Source: Arthrobacter oryzae
GTDB taxonomy: Bacteria > Actinomycetota > Actinomycetes > Actinomycetales > Micrococcaceae
DNA: 64,000 bases
Assembly (NCBI RefSeq): GCF_030718995.1
Contig: NZ_CP132204.1
Location: 2,852,001-2,916,000, forward strand
Direction of reading: 5' to 3'
Part shown: positions 50,702-60,343 of the stretch, piece by piece
Numbering within the stretch: position 1 is the first letter of the stretch
Layout: every line of letters starts with the position of its first letter
Position numbers and translations under genes: made by a program
The notes under the pieces: model-generated
What the model was told of the DNA's origin: nothing
The model's input: the letters and a program-made list of their open reading frames with translations, nothing else
The model's database searches: none

Positions 50702-51973
50702 TCAGGCTTCCTTGCGGATGACATCCTTGGTGGCTGTCGTCTCGTCCGGCTGGAGTTCGGTGCTCTTGCCGCCGAAGTTTTTCATCATCATGCCGATGAT
50801 GGATTTCTTGCCCTGGGTCTTGTTGTAGACGTCGAAGGCGACGGCGATCAGGAGGACGAGGCCCTTGATGATCTGGGTGAGGTCCGCGCCGACGCCGAGG
50901 AGCTGCAGGCCGTTGTTCAGGACGGCCATGACCAGGCCGCCGACGATCGAGCCGATCACGGTGCCCACGCCGCCGGTCACTGCGGCGCCGCCGATGAACA
51001 CGGCTGCGATGGCGTCCAGTTCCCAGCCGACGCCGTCGAACGGGCCGGAGGCGGTGGAGCGGCCCACGAAGATCATGCCGGCCAGGCCGGCGAGGATGGA
51101 CATGTTCATCATGACCAGGAAGTTGACCTTCTTGGACTGCACTCCCGAGAGTTCAGCGGCGTGGCGGTTGCCGCCGACGGCGTAGATGTGGCGGCCCACG
51201 ATGGTCTTGGAGGAGATGAAGCCGTAGATGATCACCAGGGCTGCCAGGATCAGGCCGGGAATCGGGAAGGACGTGCCCGGGCGGCCGGTGGCGAACAGGT
51301 ACGTGGCGTAGAGGATGGCACCGCAGATCAGGACCAGCTTGAGGATCATCACCCAGGCTTCGGGGACTTCAGCGCCGAGGGCGATTGCCCGGCGGCGTGA
51401 ACGCACCTCGCTGAAGATCACGAAGGCGACAGCCAGGACGCCGAGGATCAGGGTCCAGTTGTTGTAGCCGGTGTTCGGCCCGAATTCAGGAAGGTAGCCG
51501 GAGCCGATCGTCTGGAAGTCGGCAGGCACGGGGATGGTGTTGGACTTTCCGACGTACTGGTTGAAGCCGCGGAAGAGCAGCATGCCGGCGAGGGTCACGA
51601 TGAAGGCGGGGATGCCCACATAGGCCGTCCAGAACCCTTGCCACGCCCCGATCAGCGCCCCGAGGGCCAGGCCGAGGAGGACGCCGGCGTACCAGGGGAT
51701 GCCCCAGTCACGGATCGCCAGGGCCACGGTGACGCCGACGAATGCTGCCACGGAACCCACGGAGAGGTCGATGTGGCCGGCGATGATGACCAGCACCATG
51801 CCGATGGCCAGGATCAGGATGTAGGAGTTGCCGTTGAAGAGGTTGATGACGTTGCCCGGGGTGAGCGTGCGGCCCTCGGTGAAAATCTGGAAAAAGACGA
51901 TCAGTGCAACCAGGGCGAAGATCATGCCGAATTGGCGGGTGTTGCCGCCAAAGAGCTTCTTGAGCGCGTTCAT
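50702..51973 (-). CDS. gguB: Sugar ABC transporter permease (GguB/MmsB-like)
   Basis: A 423-residue membrane protein of the branched-chain/ribose-type permease family, with about ten helices. GHIDLSVGSVAAFVGV (the conserved loop) and GNRHAAELSGV (the coupling loop to the ATPase) are present, and AALVIIYGFISSKTIVGRHIYAVGG is a typical segment. The greater length fits the GguB/XylH branch. AAGGA precedes ATG 51973 with 8-base spacing. It sits 45 bp after the ATPase gene. Confidence 0.94.
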   Translation of the reverse strand: MNALKKLFGGNTRQFGMIFALVALIVFFQIFTEGRTLTPGNVINLFNGNSYILILAIGMVLVIIAGHIDLSVGSVAAFVGVTVALAIRDWGIPWYAGVLLGLALGALIGAWQGFWTAYVGIPAFIVTLAGMLLFRGFNQYVGKSNTIPVPADFQTIGSGYLPEFGPNTGYNNWTLILGVLAVAFVIFSEVRSRRRAIALGAEVPEAWVMILKLVLICGAILYATYLFATGRPGTSFPIPGLILAALVIIYGFISSKTIVGRHIYAVGGNRHAAELSGVQSKKVNFLVMMNMSILAGLAGMIFVGRSTASGPFDGVGWELDAIAAVFIGGAAVTGGVGTVIGSIVGGLVMAVLNNGLQLLGVGADLTQIIKGLVLLIAVAFDVYNKTQGKKSIIGMMMKNFGGKSTELQPDETTATKDVIRKEA

Positions 51974-52018
51974 TGTTTCGGTCCTTGTGTCTGGAAGGTT
52001 CTGGAGTTATCCAGAAGG

Positions 52019-53578
52019 TCAGGCGGCGGTCTTGCGGGCGGATGTCATGAGCTTCATCAGGCTTTCCTGGCTGGCTTCATCCTTGTTCAGGACACCGGTG
52101 ATGGCGCCTTCGAAGATGGTGTAGATGCGGTCGGAGAGGCCCAGCAGTTCCGGCAATTCGGAGGAGATCACGATCACTCCCTTGCCCTGGTTGGCCAGCT
52201 GCTGGATGATGCCGTAGATCTCGTACTTGGCGCCCACATCGATGCCGCGGGTGGGCTCGTCCAGGATCAGCAGGTCCGGATCGGTGAACATCCATTTGGC
52301 GAGCACCACCTTCTGCTGGTTCCCGCCCGAGAGCTTGGCGACGCCTTCTTCCACTGAAGGTGTCTTGGTGCGCAGCGACTTCCGGTACTGCTCCGCGACC
52401 GTGAATTCCTTGTTGGGGTCCACGACGTTGTGCCTGCTGATCTTCTTCAGGTTGGCCGCAACGGTGGTGGTCTTGATGTCATCCAGGAGGTTCAGCCCCA
52501 GCGACTTGCGGTCCTCGGTGACGTAGCCCAGGCCGGCATCGATCGCCTGGCGGACGGTGCGGAGCGTGATCTCCTTGCCGTCCTTGTAGATATGTCCGGA
52601 AATGAACCGGCCGTAGGAGCGGCCGAACACGGAGCGGGCCAGCTCGGTGCGGCCTGCGCCCATGAGCCCGGCGAAACCGACAATCTCGCCCCGGCGGACA
52701 AAGAAGCTGGAATTCTTGCAGACCAGGCGGTCCTGGATCTGCGGGTGGCCCACGTTCCAGTCCTTGACCTCGAAGAACACCTCGCCGATGTTTGGTTCGT
52801 GGTCCGGGAAGCGTGATTCGAGCGTGCGGCCCACCATGCCCTTGATGATGCGGTCCTCATCCACGCCGTCGGCCTTCACGTCGAGGGTTTCGATGGACTT
52901 GCCGTCACGGATGATGGTGATGGAGTCCGCGATCTGCTCGATCTCGTTGAGCTTGTGGGAAATGATGATGGACGTGATGCCGCGGCCCTTGAGCCCCAGC
53001 ATAAGGTCCAGCAGGTGCTGGGAGTCGGACTCGTTCAGCGCCGCCGTGGGCTCGTCCAGGATCAGGAGCTTCACCGACTTGCTCAGCGCCTTGGCGATCT
53101 CCACGAGCTGCTGCTTGCCGACGCCGATTTCCTTGATGGCGGTATCCGGATCCTCGCGCAGGCCCACCCGGGCCAGCAGTTCGGTTGACCGCGTCCGGGC
53201 CTCGGCCCAGTCGATGATGCCGCGCTTGGTGGGCTCGTTGCCCAGGAAGATGTTCTCCATGATGGAGAGTTCCGGGATGAGCGCGAGTTCCTGGTGGATG
53301 ATCACGATGCCGGCCTGCTCGCTGGCCCGGATGTCCCGGAACTGCTGGACCTCGTTCTGGTAAACGATGTCGCCGCTGTAGGTGCCGTACGGGTACACGC
53401 CGGACAGGACCTTCATGAGGGTGGACTTGCCGGCGCCGTTCTCGCCGCAGATGGCGTGGATCTCTCCGGCCTTCACTCGCAGGCTTACCTCGGACAAAGC
53501 TTTAACGCCGGGAAATTCCTTGGTGATGGACCGCATCTCGAGAAGGATCGGATCGTTGTGCGTGGTCTGGGACGTCAT
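52019..53578 (-). CDS. gguA: Sugar ABC transporter ATP-binding protein (GguA/MmsA-like)
   Basis: A 519-residue ATPase with two ABC cassettes. The first has [30 protein letters not shown] and [10 protein letters not shown]. The second has the degenerate Walker [14 protein letters not shown], typical of sugar ABC proteins, and [14 protein letters not shown] with [13 protein letters not shown]. It energises uptake of the sugar bound by the ChvE-like lipoprotein. It is the first gene of the operon, downstream of the ROK regulator, with a promoter and operator in the 131-bp gap. Confidence 0.95.
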   Translation of the reverse strand: MTSQTTHNDPILLEMRSITKEFPGVKALSEVSLRVKAGEIHAICGENGAGKSTLMKVLSGVYPYGTYSGDIVYQNEVQQFRDIRASEQAGIVIIHQELALIPELSIMENIFLGNEPTKRGIIDWAEARTRSTELLARVGLREDPDTAIKEIGVGKQQLVEIAKALSKSVKLLILDEPTAALNESDSQHLLDLMLGLKGRGITSIIISHKLNEIEQIADSITIIRDGKSIETLDVKADGVDEDRIIKGMVGRTLESRFPDHEPNIGEVFFEVKDWNVGHPQIQDRLVCKNSSFFVRRGEIVGFAGLMGAGRTELARSVFGRSYGRFISGHIYKDGKEITLRTVRQAIDAGLGYVTEDRKSLGLNLLDDIKTTTVAANLKKISRHNVVDPNKEFTVAEQYRKSLRTKTPSVEEGVAKLSGGNQQKVVLAKWMFTDPDLLILDEPTRGIDVGAKYEIYGIIQQLANQGKGVIVISSELPELLGLSDRIYTIFEGAITGVLNKDEASQESLMKLMTSARKTAA

Positions 53579-53646
53579 TTGCCCTTACGCCTCCAATGCA
53601 TGACTTCGTTGTCCGCCCCGCAAACCGCAGGGCCGTCTGATGAAAA

Positions 53647-53689
53647 AGTAAACTGGATCACAGCCCTTGTCGTCAAGTCTTTAACGCAA
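53647..53689 (-). promoter_or_regulatory. gguA promoter overlapping a ROK-operator candidate
   Basis: On the minus strand, TTGACG (53676-53671), an 18-bp spacer and TTTACT (53652-53647) form a plausible promoter. The -35 box lies inside the 18-bp motif GTCAAGnnnTTAACGCAA (plus strand, 53672-53689), which recurs before the ROK gene. Binding there would block RNA polymerase. Confidence 0.55.
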
Positions 53690-53709
53690 CAGCCGGATAA
53701 CGAAAAGAT

Positions 53710-54900
53710 TCAGGAGCGGCGGATTCCCGCATGCTGGAACACCAAAGCGGCCGCCCCCAGCGCCTCCGCCCGGTCCCCGAGGGAGGACATGGTGAGGGTT
53801 GTGGTTTCCCCGATGACGGGCACGGCGTGGCGCACCAGGCCCCGCCGGATGGGATCCAGGAGGAGGTCTCCGAGCCCGGCCAGCGGACCGCCCACCACAA
53901 TGACTTCGGGGTTGATGAGGTTGGCCACGTTGCCCAGTGCCCGGCCCACGGCCAGGCCGGCGTCGTCGATGACACGCAGGGTGGCGGAGTCCCGCTCCAG
54001 CGCTTTGCGGACGATGTCCTCCGCGCTGAGCGGCTTCTCCTCGCCCCGGCCGAGGAGCTCGATCATGGTGGTGGTGGAGGCGATGGTTTCCAGGCACCCC
54101 CGGTTCCCGCAGCGGCAGATCAGGCCGTGTTCATGAATGGTGGCGTGGCCTATTTCGCCGGTGATCCCCACGTTGCCATAGTACGGGGCGCCGTTGAGGA
54201 TCAGTCCGGCGCCGATGCCCGAGCCGATCTTCATGAACATCAGGTTGCTGATGCCGCTGTGGGGACCCCACGTCACCTCGGCCAGGGCGCCAAGATTGGC
54301 GTCGTTGTCAATAAAGACGGGGAAATTCAGGGTGTCTTCGAGGTACTGAAGGATGTTGATTCCCACCCACTCGGGCAGGATCGCCCCCTGCGCCACGGTG
54401 CCCGTCCGGCGGTCGATGGGGCCCGGGATTCCGACGCCGGCGCCGACGATCGCGCTGCGTTCCACACCGCTTTCCGCCAGCAGTTTGGCCAGGAGCTCGA
54501 CGGCGGCGCTAATGCCTTCGTCCGCGTGGTGGCCGAGAGGCAGCAGTACTGATTCCTCAGCGATGATGTGGTAGCTCAGCGTCGCGAGGACCACACGGAG
54601 GTGGCGGCGGCCGAAGTCGATCCCAACGGCCACGGCCCCGTTGCTGTTGAGCCGGACGTTCAGTGCCCGACGGCCGGAACTGGTGGTCGGTTCCGTGGAC
54701 GCCAGCCCGGCGTCCTGCATGATTTTGACGATGTTGGAGACCGTGGCCGTGGAAAGGCCGGTCTGCCGGGCGAGTTCAGCCTGGGTTGACGGGCCGTTCA
54801 GGAGGCATTCGATGATCCGTTGCTGGTTCAGGTGCCTCAAAGCGGACTGTGAACCAGGATTTTTGGTTCGGCTCCTCGTTGAGCGCGGTGATGAGGGCAT
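53710..54900 (-). CDS. ROK-family transcriptional regulator
   Basis: A 396-residue NagC/XylR-type repressor. The N-terminal winged helix is LNQQRIIECLLNGPSTQAEL, then STATVSNIVKIMQDAGL. The ROK sugar-kinase-like domain follows, with VGIDFGRRHLRVVLA, VGAGVGIPGPID and the zinc site CRCGNRGCLE. By family it binds a sugar or sugar phosphate and releases DNA. It is directly upstream of the ABC sugar operon and is the likely regulator of it and of itself. Which sugar it senses is unknown. Confidence 0.93.
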   Translation of the reverse strand: MPSSPRSTRSRTKNPGSQSALRHLNQQRIIECLLNGPSTQAELARQTGLSTATVSNIVKIMQDAGLASTEPTTSSGRRALNVRLNSNGAVAVGIDFGRRHLRVVLATLSYHIIAEESVLLPLGHHADEGISAAVELLAKLLAESGVERSAIVGAGVGIPGPIDRRTGTVAQGAILPEWVGINILQYLEDTLNFPVFIDNDANLGALAEVTWGPHSGISNLMFMKIGSGIGAGLILNGAPYYGNVGITGEIGHATIHEHGLICRCGNRGCLETIASTTTMIELLGRGEEKPLSAEDIVRKALERDSATLRVIDDAGLAVGRALGNVANLINPEVIVVGGPLAGLGDLLLDPIRRGLVRHAVPVIGETTTLTMSSLGDRAEALGAAALVFQHAGIRRS

Positions 54901-54932
54901 GCAATGAAGCGTGCACCATCTGCACCGTTGTA

Positions 54933-54950
54933 GTCAAGAAGTTAACGCAA
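54933..54950 (-). promoter_or_regulatory. Second ROK-operator candidate
   Basis: GTCAAGAAGTTAACGCAA matches the site at 53672-53689 in 15 of 18 positions and lies 33 bp upstream of the ROK start, consistent with autoregulation. It sits in the divergent gap shared with the C-N hydrolase. Confidence 0.55.
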
Positions 54951-55126
54951 GAGCACAAGCGCAGTGCCCGCGCCGCACGCGCGGACGTTCCGCACTGCAG
55001 GGCCCGTTTTCCGGGTGGAAATGCACCTACGGCCCAGTCTGCACCTTGGCTACGCTGGGAGGAAGAGGCTGCAACAAGAGGCGTGCCGTGCTTCCCGCGG
55101 CCGTCCCGGAGACTATAGAGGTGGTA

Positions 55127-55933
55127 ATGGTGCTGCTGGCACTCCTGCAGGCGAACGCTGCAGTCCTTGATGTGGAAGCAAACTGCGGGACGGTCGACGA
55201 CGCTGCGCGGACCGCCGCCGCGGCCGGAGCCCGGGTCCTGCTGACCCCGGAATTGTTCCCGGTGGGATATGCGCCGCGCCGGGTCCGGGCCGAACTGGAT
55301 CCCGGGACGCTCCCGTCCATCCGCCGGACGCTGGCCGGCATCGCCCGGAGGAACGGCATTGCCCTGGTCTACAGCCTGCCCGCCGTTCGCCCGGACGGGC
55401 GGTGGCAGATCACTTCCACCCTGGTGGACCATCAGGGCGCGGAGCTGATGAACTACGCCAAAGTGCACCTGTTCGGTGCGGAGGAACGAGGGGCGTTCAG
55501 CCCGGCGGCGGAACCTCCCGCCGTCGTCGACTTCCTGGGGATCAAGACGTCCATGGTGATCTGTTACGACGTCGAGTTCCCCGAAGCGGTGCGGGCCGCC
55601 GCCGTCCGCGGTGCCGAACTCCTGCTGGTTCCCACCGCCCTGTCCCGGGGCTTCGATTCCGTGCCCCGGGTCCTGCTGCGCGCCCGGGCGCTGGAAAGCC
55701 AGCTGACCGTGGCCTATGCCAACCATGCGGGGGAGGAGGACGGCGTGGAATTCCTGGGCCTCAGCGTCATTGCAGGTCCCGACGGCGCCCTGCTGGCCGC
55801 TGCCGGAGCGGAGCCGGAACTGCTGTACGCCGACGTCTCCGCGGCGAGTGCCCGCGACGCGCGCGCGGAAGTGCCATACCTTCGGGAGCGCCGGCCGGAC
55901 CTCTACCGCGACTGGGAGTCGTCCACGTACTGA
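55127..55933 (+). CDS. davA: Carbon-nitrogen hydrolase, probable 5-aminovaleramidase (DavA-like)
   Basis: A 268-residue nitrilase-superfamily amidase. The catalytic Glu42 (LLTPELFPVGY), Lys112 (NYAKVHLFG) and Cys146 (MVICYDVEFPE) are all present. YAKVHLFGAEERGAFSPA and the length resemble DavA of the Pseudomonas lysine pathway, which releases ammonia from 5-aminovaleramide. A DavB-like monooxygenase in the same cluster supports this. I chose ATG 55127, with AGAGGTGG upstream; the frame is open further upstream without family-like sequence. The 3' end overlaps the convergent PucR gene by 31 bp. Confidence 0.8.
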   Translation: MVLLALLQANAAVLDVEANCGTVDDAARTAAAAGARVLLTPELFPVGYAPRRVRAELDPGTLPSIRRTLAGIARRNGIALVYSLPAVRPDGRWQITSTLVDHQGAELMNYAKVHLFGAEERGAFSPAAEPPAVVDFLGIKTSMVICYDVEFPEAVRAAAVRGAELLLVPTALSRGFDSVPRVLLRARALESQLTVAYANHAGEEDGVEFLGLSVIAGPDGALLAAAGAEPELLYADVSAASARDARAEVPYLRERRPDLYRDWESSTY

Positions 55934-57516
55934 AGGGCAAACCAGAGCTCCGCGCGTACCTGGGCCAGGTTGAGGTCGGTGTCCAGCAGCTCAGCAAGGG
56001 CGTTGACCTGGCGACGGACACTGTTGCGGTGCAGGCCCAGGGCCTTGGCAGTGGCATCCCAGCTCCCGTTCTCACCCAGCCAGGTCCGCAGCACCGCCAG
56101 CTGGGCGTTCCGCCGCTCGGGATCCTCCTGGCTGAGCACCGGTTCCAGGAGCCGGGCCGCCAGCATGGTTCCGGCTTCGCGGCCGAGCAGCCCGGCCACG
56201 GACCAGGTTACCTCGTCCACCCGGGCGCTCCGGCCGGTTGCCTCTACCCGTGCCCGCAGTGACGTCACCCGCCGGTAGGCGGATGCCAGTTCCTGGAACT
56301 CCGTGGCATCCCCGACCACCAGCCGCCAGCCCAGCGCTTCCGTCTCGGCGAGCAGGGCATCGTCCACCTTCAGACGGGTAATGGCGGTGAAGCCGTAGTC
56401 GGTGAGCTCCACCAGTTTGGTGTCGAACATCCGGCGCCACTGCAGCAGTTCCCGGACGGGACTGTCGCCGGGCCCGCCGGGCTCCGCCTTCACGCCCTGG
56501 ACCACCCGCAGCGGGGCCGAGCGCGTGGAGGAAATGCTCTGTGCCAGGAGGTCCCTGAGCCCGTTGACGTGCTTCGTGCCGCCCGAGGTGGCGCTCTCCG
56601 GGTGCAGCAGGAGCGCCGTCGCCAGCTGGCTCGGCGCCAGCGAGCCGCTGGTCCGCTGCCGCACCAGCAGTTCCAGGAGCCCCACCACGGAGGACACCAC
56701 GCTGTTCTGCGCCGGCGTGAGGGGCCCGCCGGATCCCAGGACCAGCGCGCCGAGGTTGGCATCCCGGGTGCTGCGGAGGGGATGGCCGAACACCAGGGAC
56801 GACCCCGGCTCCTCGAGGGACTCCATTTCCACCCGGGGGCCGCTGCCCGCCAGCAGCCGTTTCAGCAGCGGCTGCAGGGCGGAAAGTTCGACGGCGCCGG
56901 GCGGGGCCGCGCTTCCGGCGGCCGATGACCGGGCGCGGATCCGGCCGTCGGCTCCGACGAGCAGAGCCCAGACCGGAACCCGCTGCGCCAGCGCCGCAAG
57001 GAGTTCGTGTTCCGGCCTGGCTGAAAGGACCGCCCGCATCAGCTGCCGGTTGGTGTCCGCCAATTGCCGGAACACCCTGGCGTTGTCCGATTCCAGCAGC
57101 TGCGAAAAAGCCAGCCCGATCGCCGCGAACGGGACAGTCCTGGGGAACTCCACCAGCGTCAGGTTGTGGCGCCGGCAGGCTGCGACCAGTGTCTCGGGAA
57201 CAGCATCGAAGTACGGTTCCAGTCCGAACCCCAGGGCCCCCACGCCGGCGCCGACCAGCCGCTGCACGTACGCGTCCATCTTTCCCGGGCTGCCGCCGTC
57301 GCCGAGGAACGGCAGCCCGGCGGTGAGGATGAACTCGCCGTCCAGCAGGTAGGGCGTGGGGTCCTCCAATTCGCTCGGCTCCACCCAGCGCAGCATGCTG
57401 GCACCGTTGCCGCCGTCGTGCAGTATTTTCAGCTCCGGCGGCAGCGTCTGCAGGAACTGTTCCAGCGTGACGAAGCCGAGCCGTTCGGCAGCGGCCTCAG
57501 GCGCCAACGGGACCAC
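55903..57516 (-). CDS. PucR-family transcriptional regulator
   Basis: A 537-residue PucR/CdaR-type activator. The N-terminal purine-catabolism-like domain (LEQFLQTLPPELKILHDGG, then YLLDGEFILTAGLPFLG) is followed by a GGDEF-like middle part and the C-terminal helix-turn-helix (SWDATAKALGLHRNSVRRQV, then NALAELLDTDLNL). GTG 57516, 3 bases after AGGAGG, overlaps the end of alr by 20 bases. Placed among davA, alr, the permease and davB, it probably activates this amino-acid catabolic cluster. Confidence 0.88.
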   Translation of the reverse strand: MVPLAPEAAAERLGFVTLEQFLQTLPPELKILHDGGNGASMLRWVEPSELEDPTPYLLDGEFILTAGLPFLGDGGSPGKMDAYVQRLVGAGVGALGFGLEPYFDAVPETLVAACRRHNLTLVEFPRTVPFAAIGLAFSQLLESDNARVFRQLADTNRQLMRAVLSARPEHELLAALAQRVPVWALLVGADGRIRARSSAAGSAAPPGAVELSALQPLLKRLLAGSGPRVEMESLEEPGSSLVFGHPLRSTRDANLGALVLGSGGPLTPAQNSVVSSVVGLLELLVRQRTSGSLAPSQLATALLLHPESATSGGTKHVNGLRDLLAQSISSTRSAPLRVVQGVKAEPGGPGDSPVRELLQWRRMFDTKLVELTDYGFTAITRLKVDDALLAETEALGWRLVVGDATEFQELASAYRRVTSLRARVEATGRSARVDEVTWSVAGLLGREAGTMLAARLLEPVLSQEDPERRNAQLAVLRTWLGENGSWDATAKALGLHRNSVRRQVNALAELLDTDLNLAQVRAELWFALQYVDDSQSR

Positions 57517-58705
57517 CGGCCTCCTGGTAATCCGGGCACTCGTAGGCCCGCGGCAGGCGCGGGGCGATCCGGTTGATGATCTCGTCGCCGTGGCTGCCGA
57601 TTGCCGCGCCCCAGTCATCGGCGCTCGCCGCTCCGGTGCTCGGGTCACCAAATAGCACGGCTGTGTCACCAACGGCCACACCGCTGGAATCCGGGCCCAG
57701 GTCCACCATGAACTGGTCCATACAGACCTTGCCGATCACCGCAACCCGGCGGCCCCCGAGGAGGATCAGGCTGCGGCCCGAGATGCCTTTGGGGATGCCG
57801 TCCGCGTAGCCCAGCGGGATCAGCCCAAGGTACCTCGGCTCGTGCGTGATGGCCTGGTGCTCGTAGCTGACGCCGGTTCCTGCCGGGACTTTCTTGACCA
57901 GCACCACGGGCGCGGTAACGGTGAGCGCGGGGCGCAGGCCGAAGTCGGCCGGGGCAAGGTGGTCCGCGGGGGCCAGCCCGTAGAAAGCCAGGCCGGCCCG
58001 CACCATGTCGAACGCGAACTCGGGCCGGTCCAGGATGTTGGCGGAACTCGAAACGTGCCGGAGGGCGGGGTCGAGGCCGGCCGCCCGGGCCGCGCGGACG
58101 GCCTCTTCGAAAGCACCCACAGCCGCCACATTGGCAGGATGCGCGGGAACGTCGGCCCAGGCCAGATGCGTCCAGACGCCCCGGACCAGGAGCGTGCCGT
58201 CACGCTCTGCCGCCCGGGCCGCGGCCACCAGCTCCGCCCAGTCCTCCGCCCGCGCTCCGCCGCGGCTCAGCCCCGTGTCCAGTTCAAGGTGGACCACGGC
58301 GGGGCGGCCCAGCCGGCGGGCGATGCCAGCCACGACGTCCAGCTGGGCGACGCTGCCAAGCGAGACATCGACGTCGTACTCCAGCGCTTCCCGGATGGTC
58401 CCGCTGGAGGCGGCCGCGAGGTAAAGCCACGACAGCACCGGGGCGGTGATGCCTGCCCGGCGCAGCGCGATCGCCTCGTGAAGCTGTGCCGTCCCCAGCC
58501 AGTCCGCGCCCGCGGACAGGGCCGTCCGGGCGACGTCCACGAGCCCGTGGCCGTAGGCATTGCCCTTCACCACGGCCATGAAATGGGGAGCCGCTGAGCG
58601 CTCACGGAGCGTGCGGATGTTGTCTGAAATGGCCGAGAGGTCAACGCTGACCTGCCCGGTGAGCGCCGCATTCCGCGGGCCCTTACTGTGTGCATTAAGT
58701 CTCAT
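57497..58705 (-). CDS. alr: Alanine-racemase-type PLP enzyme
   Basis: A 402-residue fold-type III racemase. The PLP lysine is Lys47 (AVVKGNAYGHG) and the catalytic tyrosine is Tyr281 (TGVSYEHQ). MDQFMVDLG and GDTAVLFG are normal C-terminal elements. It lacks a signal peptide, so it acts in the cytosol. It could be the cell-wall alanine racemase, but its position between the PucR regulator and a DavB-like lysine monooxygenase raises a broader, lysine-active role (D-lysine to L-lysine). Sequence alone does not decide this. Confidence 0.85.
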   Translation of the reverse strand: MRLNAHSKGPRNAALTGQVSVDLSAISDNIRTLRERSAAPHFMAVVKGNAYGHGLVDVARTALSAGADWLGTAQLHEAIALRRAGITAPVLSWLYLAAASSGTIREALEYDVDVSLGSVAQLDVVAGIARRLGRPAVVHLELDTGLSRGGARAEDWAELVAAARAAERDGTLLVRGVWTHLAWADVPAHPANVAAVGAFEEAVRAARAAGLDPALRHVSSSANILDRPEFAFDMVRAGLAFYGLAPADHLAPADFGLRPALTVTAPVVLVKKVPAGTGVSYEHQAITHEPRYLGLIPLGYADGIPKGISGRSLILLGGRRVAVIGKVCMDQFMVDLGPDSSGVAVGDTAVLFGDPSTGAASADDWGAAIGSHGDEIINRIAPRLPRAYECPDYQEAGGPVGA

Positions 58706-58804
58706 GCCAGATCACTATAGGTCATTTTGCACAACCGTGAGAGGTGGCTCACAAACCTAAGCTGGACCAGGGGAAAGCCGATAACTACTCACGAACGGAC
58801 GTCA

Positions 58805-60343
58805 ATGATGACTGTGCCTACACTCACCGGCCGGCCGCCGGCTGCTGCCCGCCGTCCGGGCCTGGCTGCGCAACTGCTGCGCCGCAAGCCGATCGGCCAG
58901 ATGGTCAGCGAGGCCGAAACCGGCCATGGCGGCACCAGGCTGGTCCGCAGTTTCGGAGTCCTGCAGCTGACCATGATCAGCGTGGGCGCCACGCTGGGAA
59001 CCGGCATTCTGGTGATCCTTGGCGAGTCTGTGCCGCTGGCCGGTCCCGCCATCTGGATTTCGTTCGCCATCGCCGGTCTGGCCGCCCTGCTCTCCGCCGT
59101 CTCCTACGCCGAAATGGCAGGCCTGGTCCCGGTGGCCGGCTCCAGCTACTCCTACACCTACGCCACCATGGGCGAGGGCATGGCGTGGATCTGCGGCTGG
59201 TGCCTGGTACTCGAGTACGCAGTGTCGGTGGCCGCCGTGGCCGTTGGTGCGGGCCAGTACGTCAACGAGACCCTGGCGGTCTTCGGGCAGGTCCTTCCGG
59301 ACTCCGTGTCCCAGCCGCCCGGCGACGGTGGCATCATGAACATCCCGGCCATGGTCATCGTGGTCCTCGCCACGATTCTGCTGGTCCGCGGCGCCAGGGA
59401 AAGCGCCTGGATCAACACCGCGATCGTGGTGATCAAGGTGGGCATCCTCATCTTCTTCTGCGCCGTGGCCTTCACGGCCTTCAATGCCGGCAACTTCGAA
59501 CCGCTCCTTCCGATGGGCGCCGCCGGCGTCTCGGCCGCTGCGTCGACGGTCTTCTTCTCCTACATCGGCTTCGACGCCGCCTCCACCGCCGGCGAGGAAG
59601 CGCGCAATCCCAAGCGGGACCTGCCGCGCGCCATCATGCTCTCCATGGTCATCGTCACCACCATCTACGTCCTGGTGGCTGTGGCCGCCATCGGCGCCCG
59701 CCCCTGGGGCTGGTTCGACGGCACTGAGGCCGCGCTCGTGAAAATCCTCGAAGAAACCACCGGCCAGCCGTGGATTGCACTGGTCTTCGCCGTCGGCGCC
59801 GTGCTTGCCATCGCCAGCATCGTGCTGACCGTCCTCTACGGGCAGACCCGCATCCTTCTCTCCATGGCCCGCGACGGCCTCATCCCGCGGATTTTCGGCC
59901 GCGTCTCCTCCCGCACCGGCACCCCGGTTGCCGGGACCGTGATCGTGGGCGTCCTCGTGGCCCTCACCGCCGGCCTGGTACCGCTCGGGGACCTGGCGGA
60001 TGCCACCAGCATCGGCACCCTGTTCGCCTTTGCCCTGGTCAACGTGGCCGTCATCTACCTGCGCCGCAACCGGCCCGAACTCAGGCGCACCTTCCGGGTG
60101 CCGCTGTTCCCGCTCACCCCGATCCTCGGCGCCCTCATGTGCGCCTACCTCATGGCCAACCTCGGCGCTGACACGTGGGCGGTCTTCGGCATCTGGATGC
60201 TGGTGGGACTCGCCGCCTACTTCGGCTACGGCCGCAAGCACTCCAAGGTGGCGGCATTGGGCCACGAGGAATACCGTGAACTGACCGGGCGCGAAACTTC
60301 AGCAATGTCCACCACCGAACCGACGAAGGCAGACCTTTCATGA
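58805..60343 (+). CDS. APC-family amino acid permease
   Basis: A 512-residue 12-helix transporter. SVGATLGTGILVILGESVPL (helix 1), FFSYIGFDAASTAGEEARNP (helix 6-loop) and LPRAIMLSMVIVTTIYVLVA match the basic/neutral amino-acid APC permeases. It overlaps the monooxygenase gene by 4 bases (ATGA), so transport and catabolism are coupled; lysine is the likely substrate by context. ATG 58805 is the best start; the upstream frame to 58727 adds a non-hydrophobic, unsupported stretch. The promoter lies in the 99-bp divergent gap with alr. Confidence 0.92.
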   Translation: MMTVPTLTGRPPAAARRPGLAAQLLRRKPIGQMVSEAETGHGGTRLVRSFGVLQLTMISVGATLGTGILVILGESVPLAGPAIWISFAIAGLAALLSAVSYAEMAGLVPVAGSSYSYTYATMGEGMAWICGWCLVLEYAVSVAAVAVGAGQYVNETLAVFGQVLPDSVSQPPGDGGIMNIPAMVIVVLATILLVRGARESAWINTAIVVIKVGILIFFCAVAFTAFNAGNFEPLLPMGAAGVSAAASTVFFSYIGFDAASTAGEEARNPKRDLPRAIMLSMVIVTTIYVLVAVAAIGARPWGWFDGTEAALVKILEETTGQPWIALVFAVGAVLAIASIVLTVLYGQTRILLSMARDGLIPRIFGRVSSRTGTPVAGTVIVGVLVALTAGLVPLGDLADATSIGTLFAFALVNVAVIYLRRNRPELRRTFRVPLFPLTPILGALMCAYLMANLGADTWAVFGIWMLVGLAAYFGYGRKHSKVAALGHEEYRELTGRETSAMSTTEPTKADLS

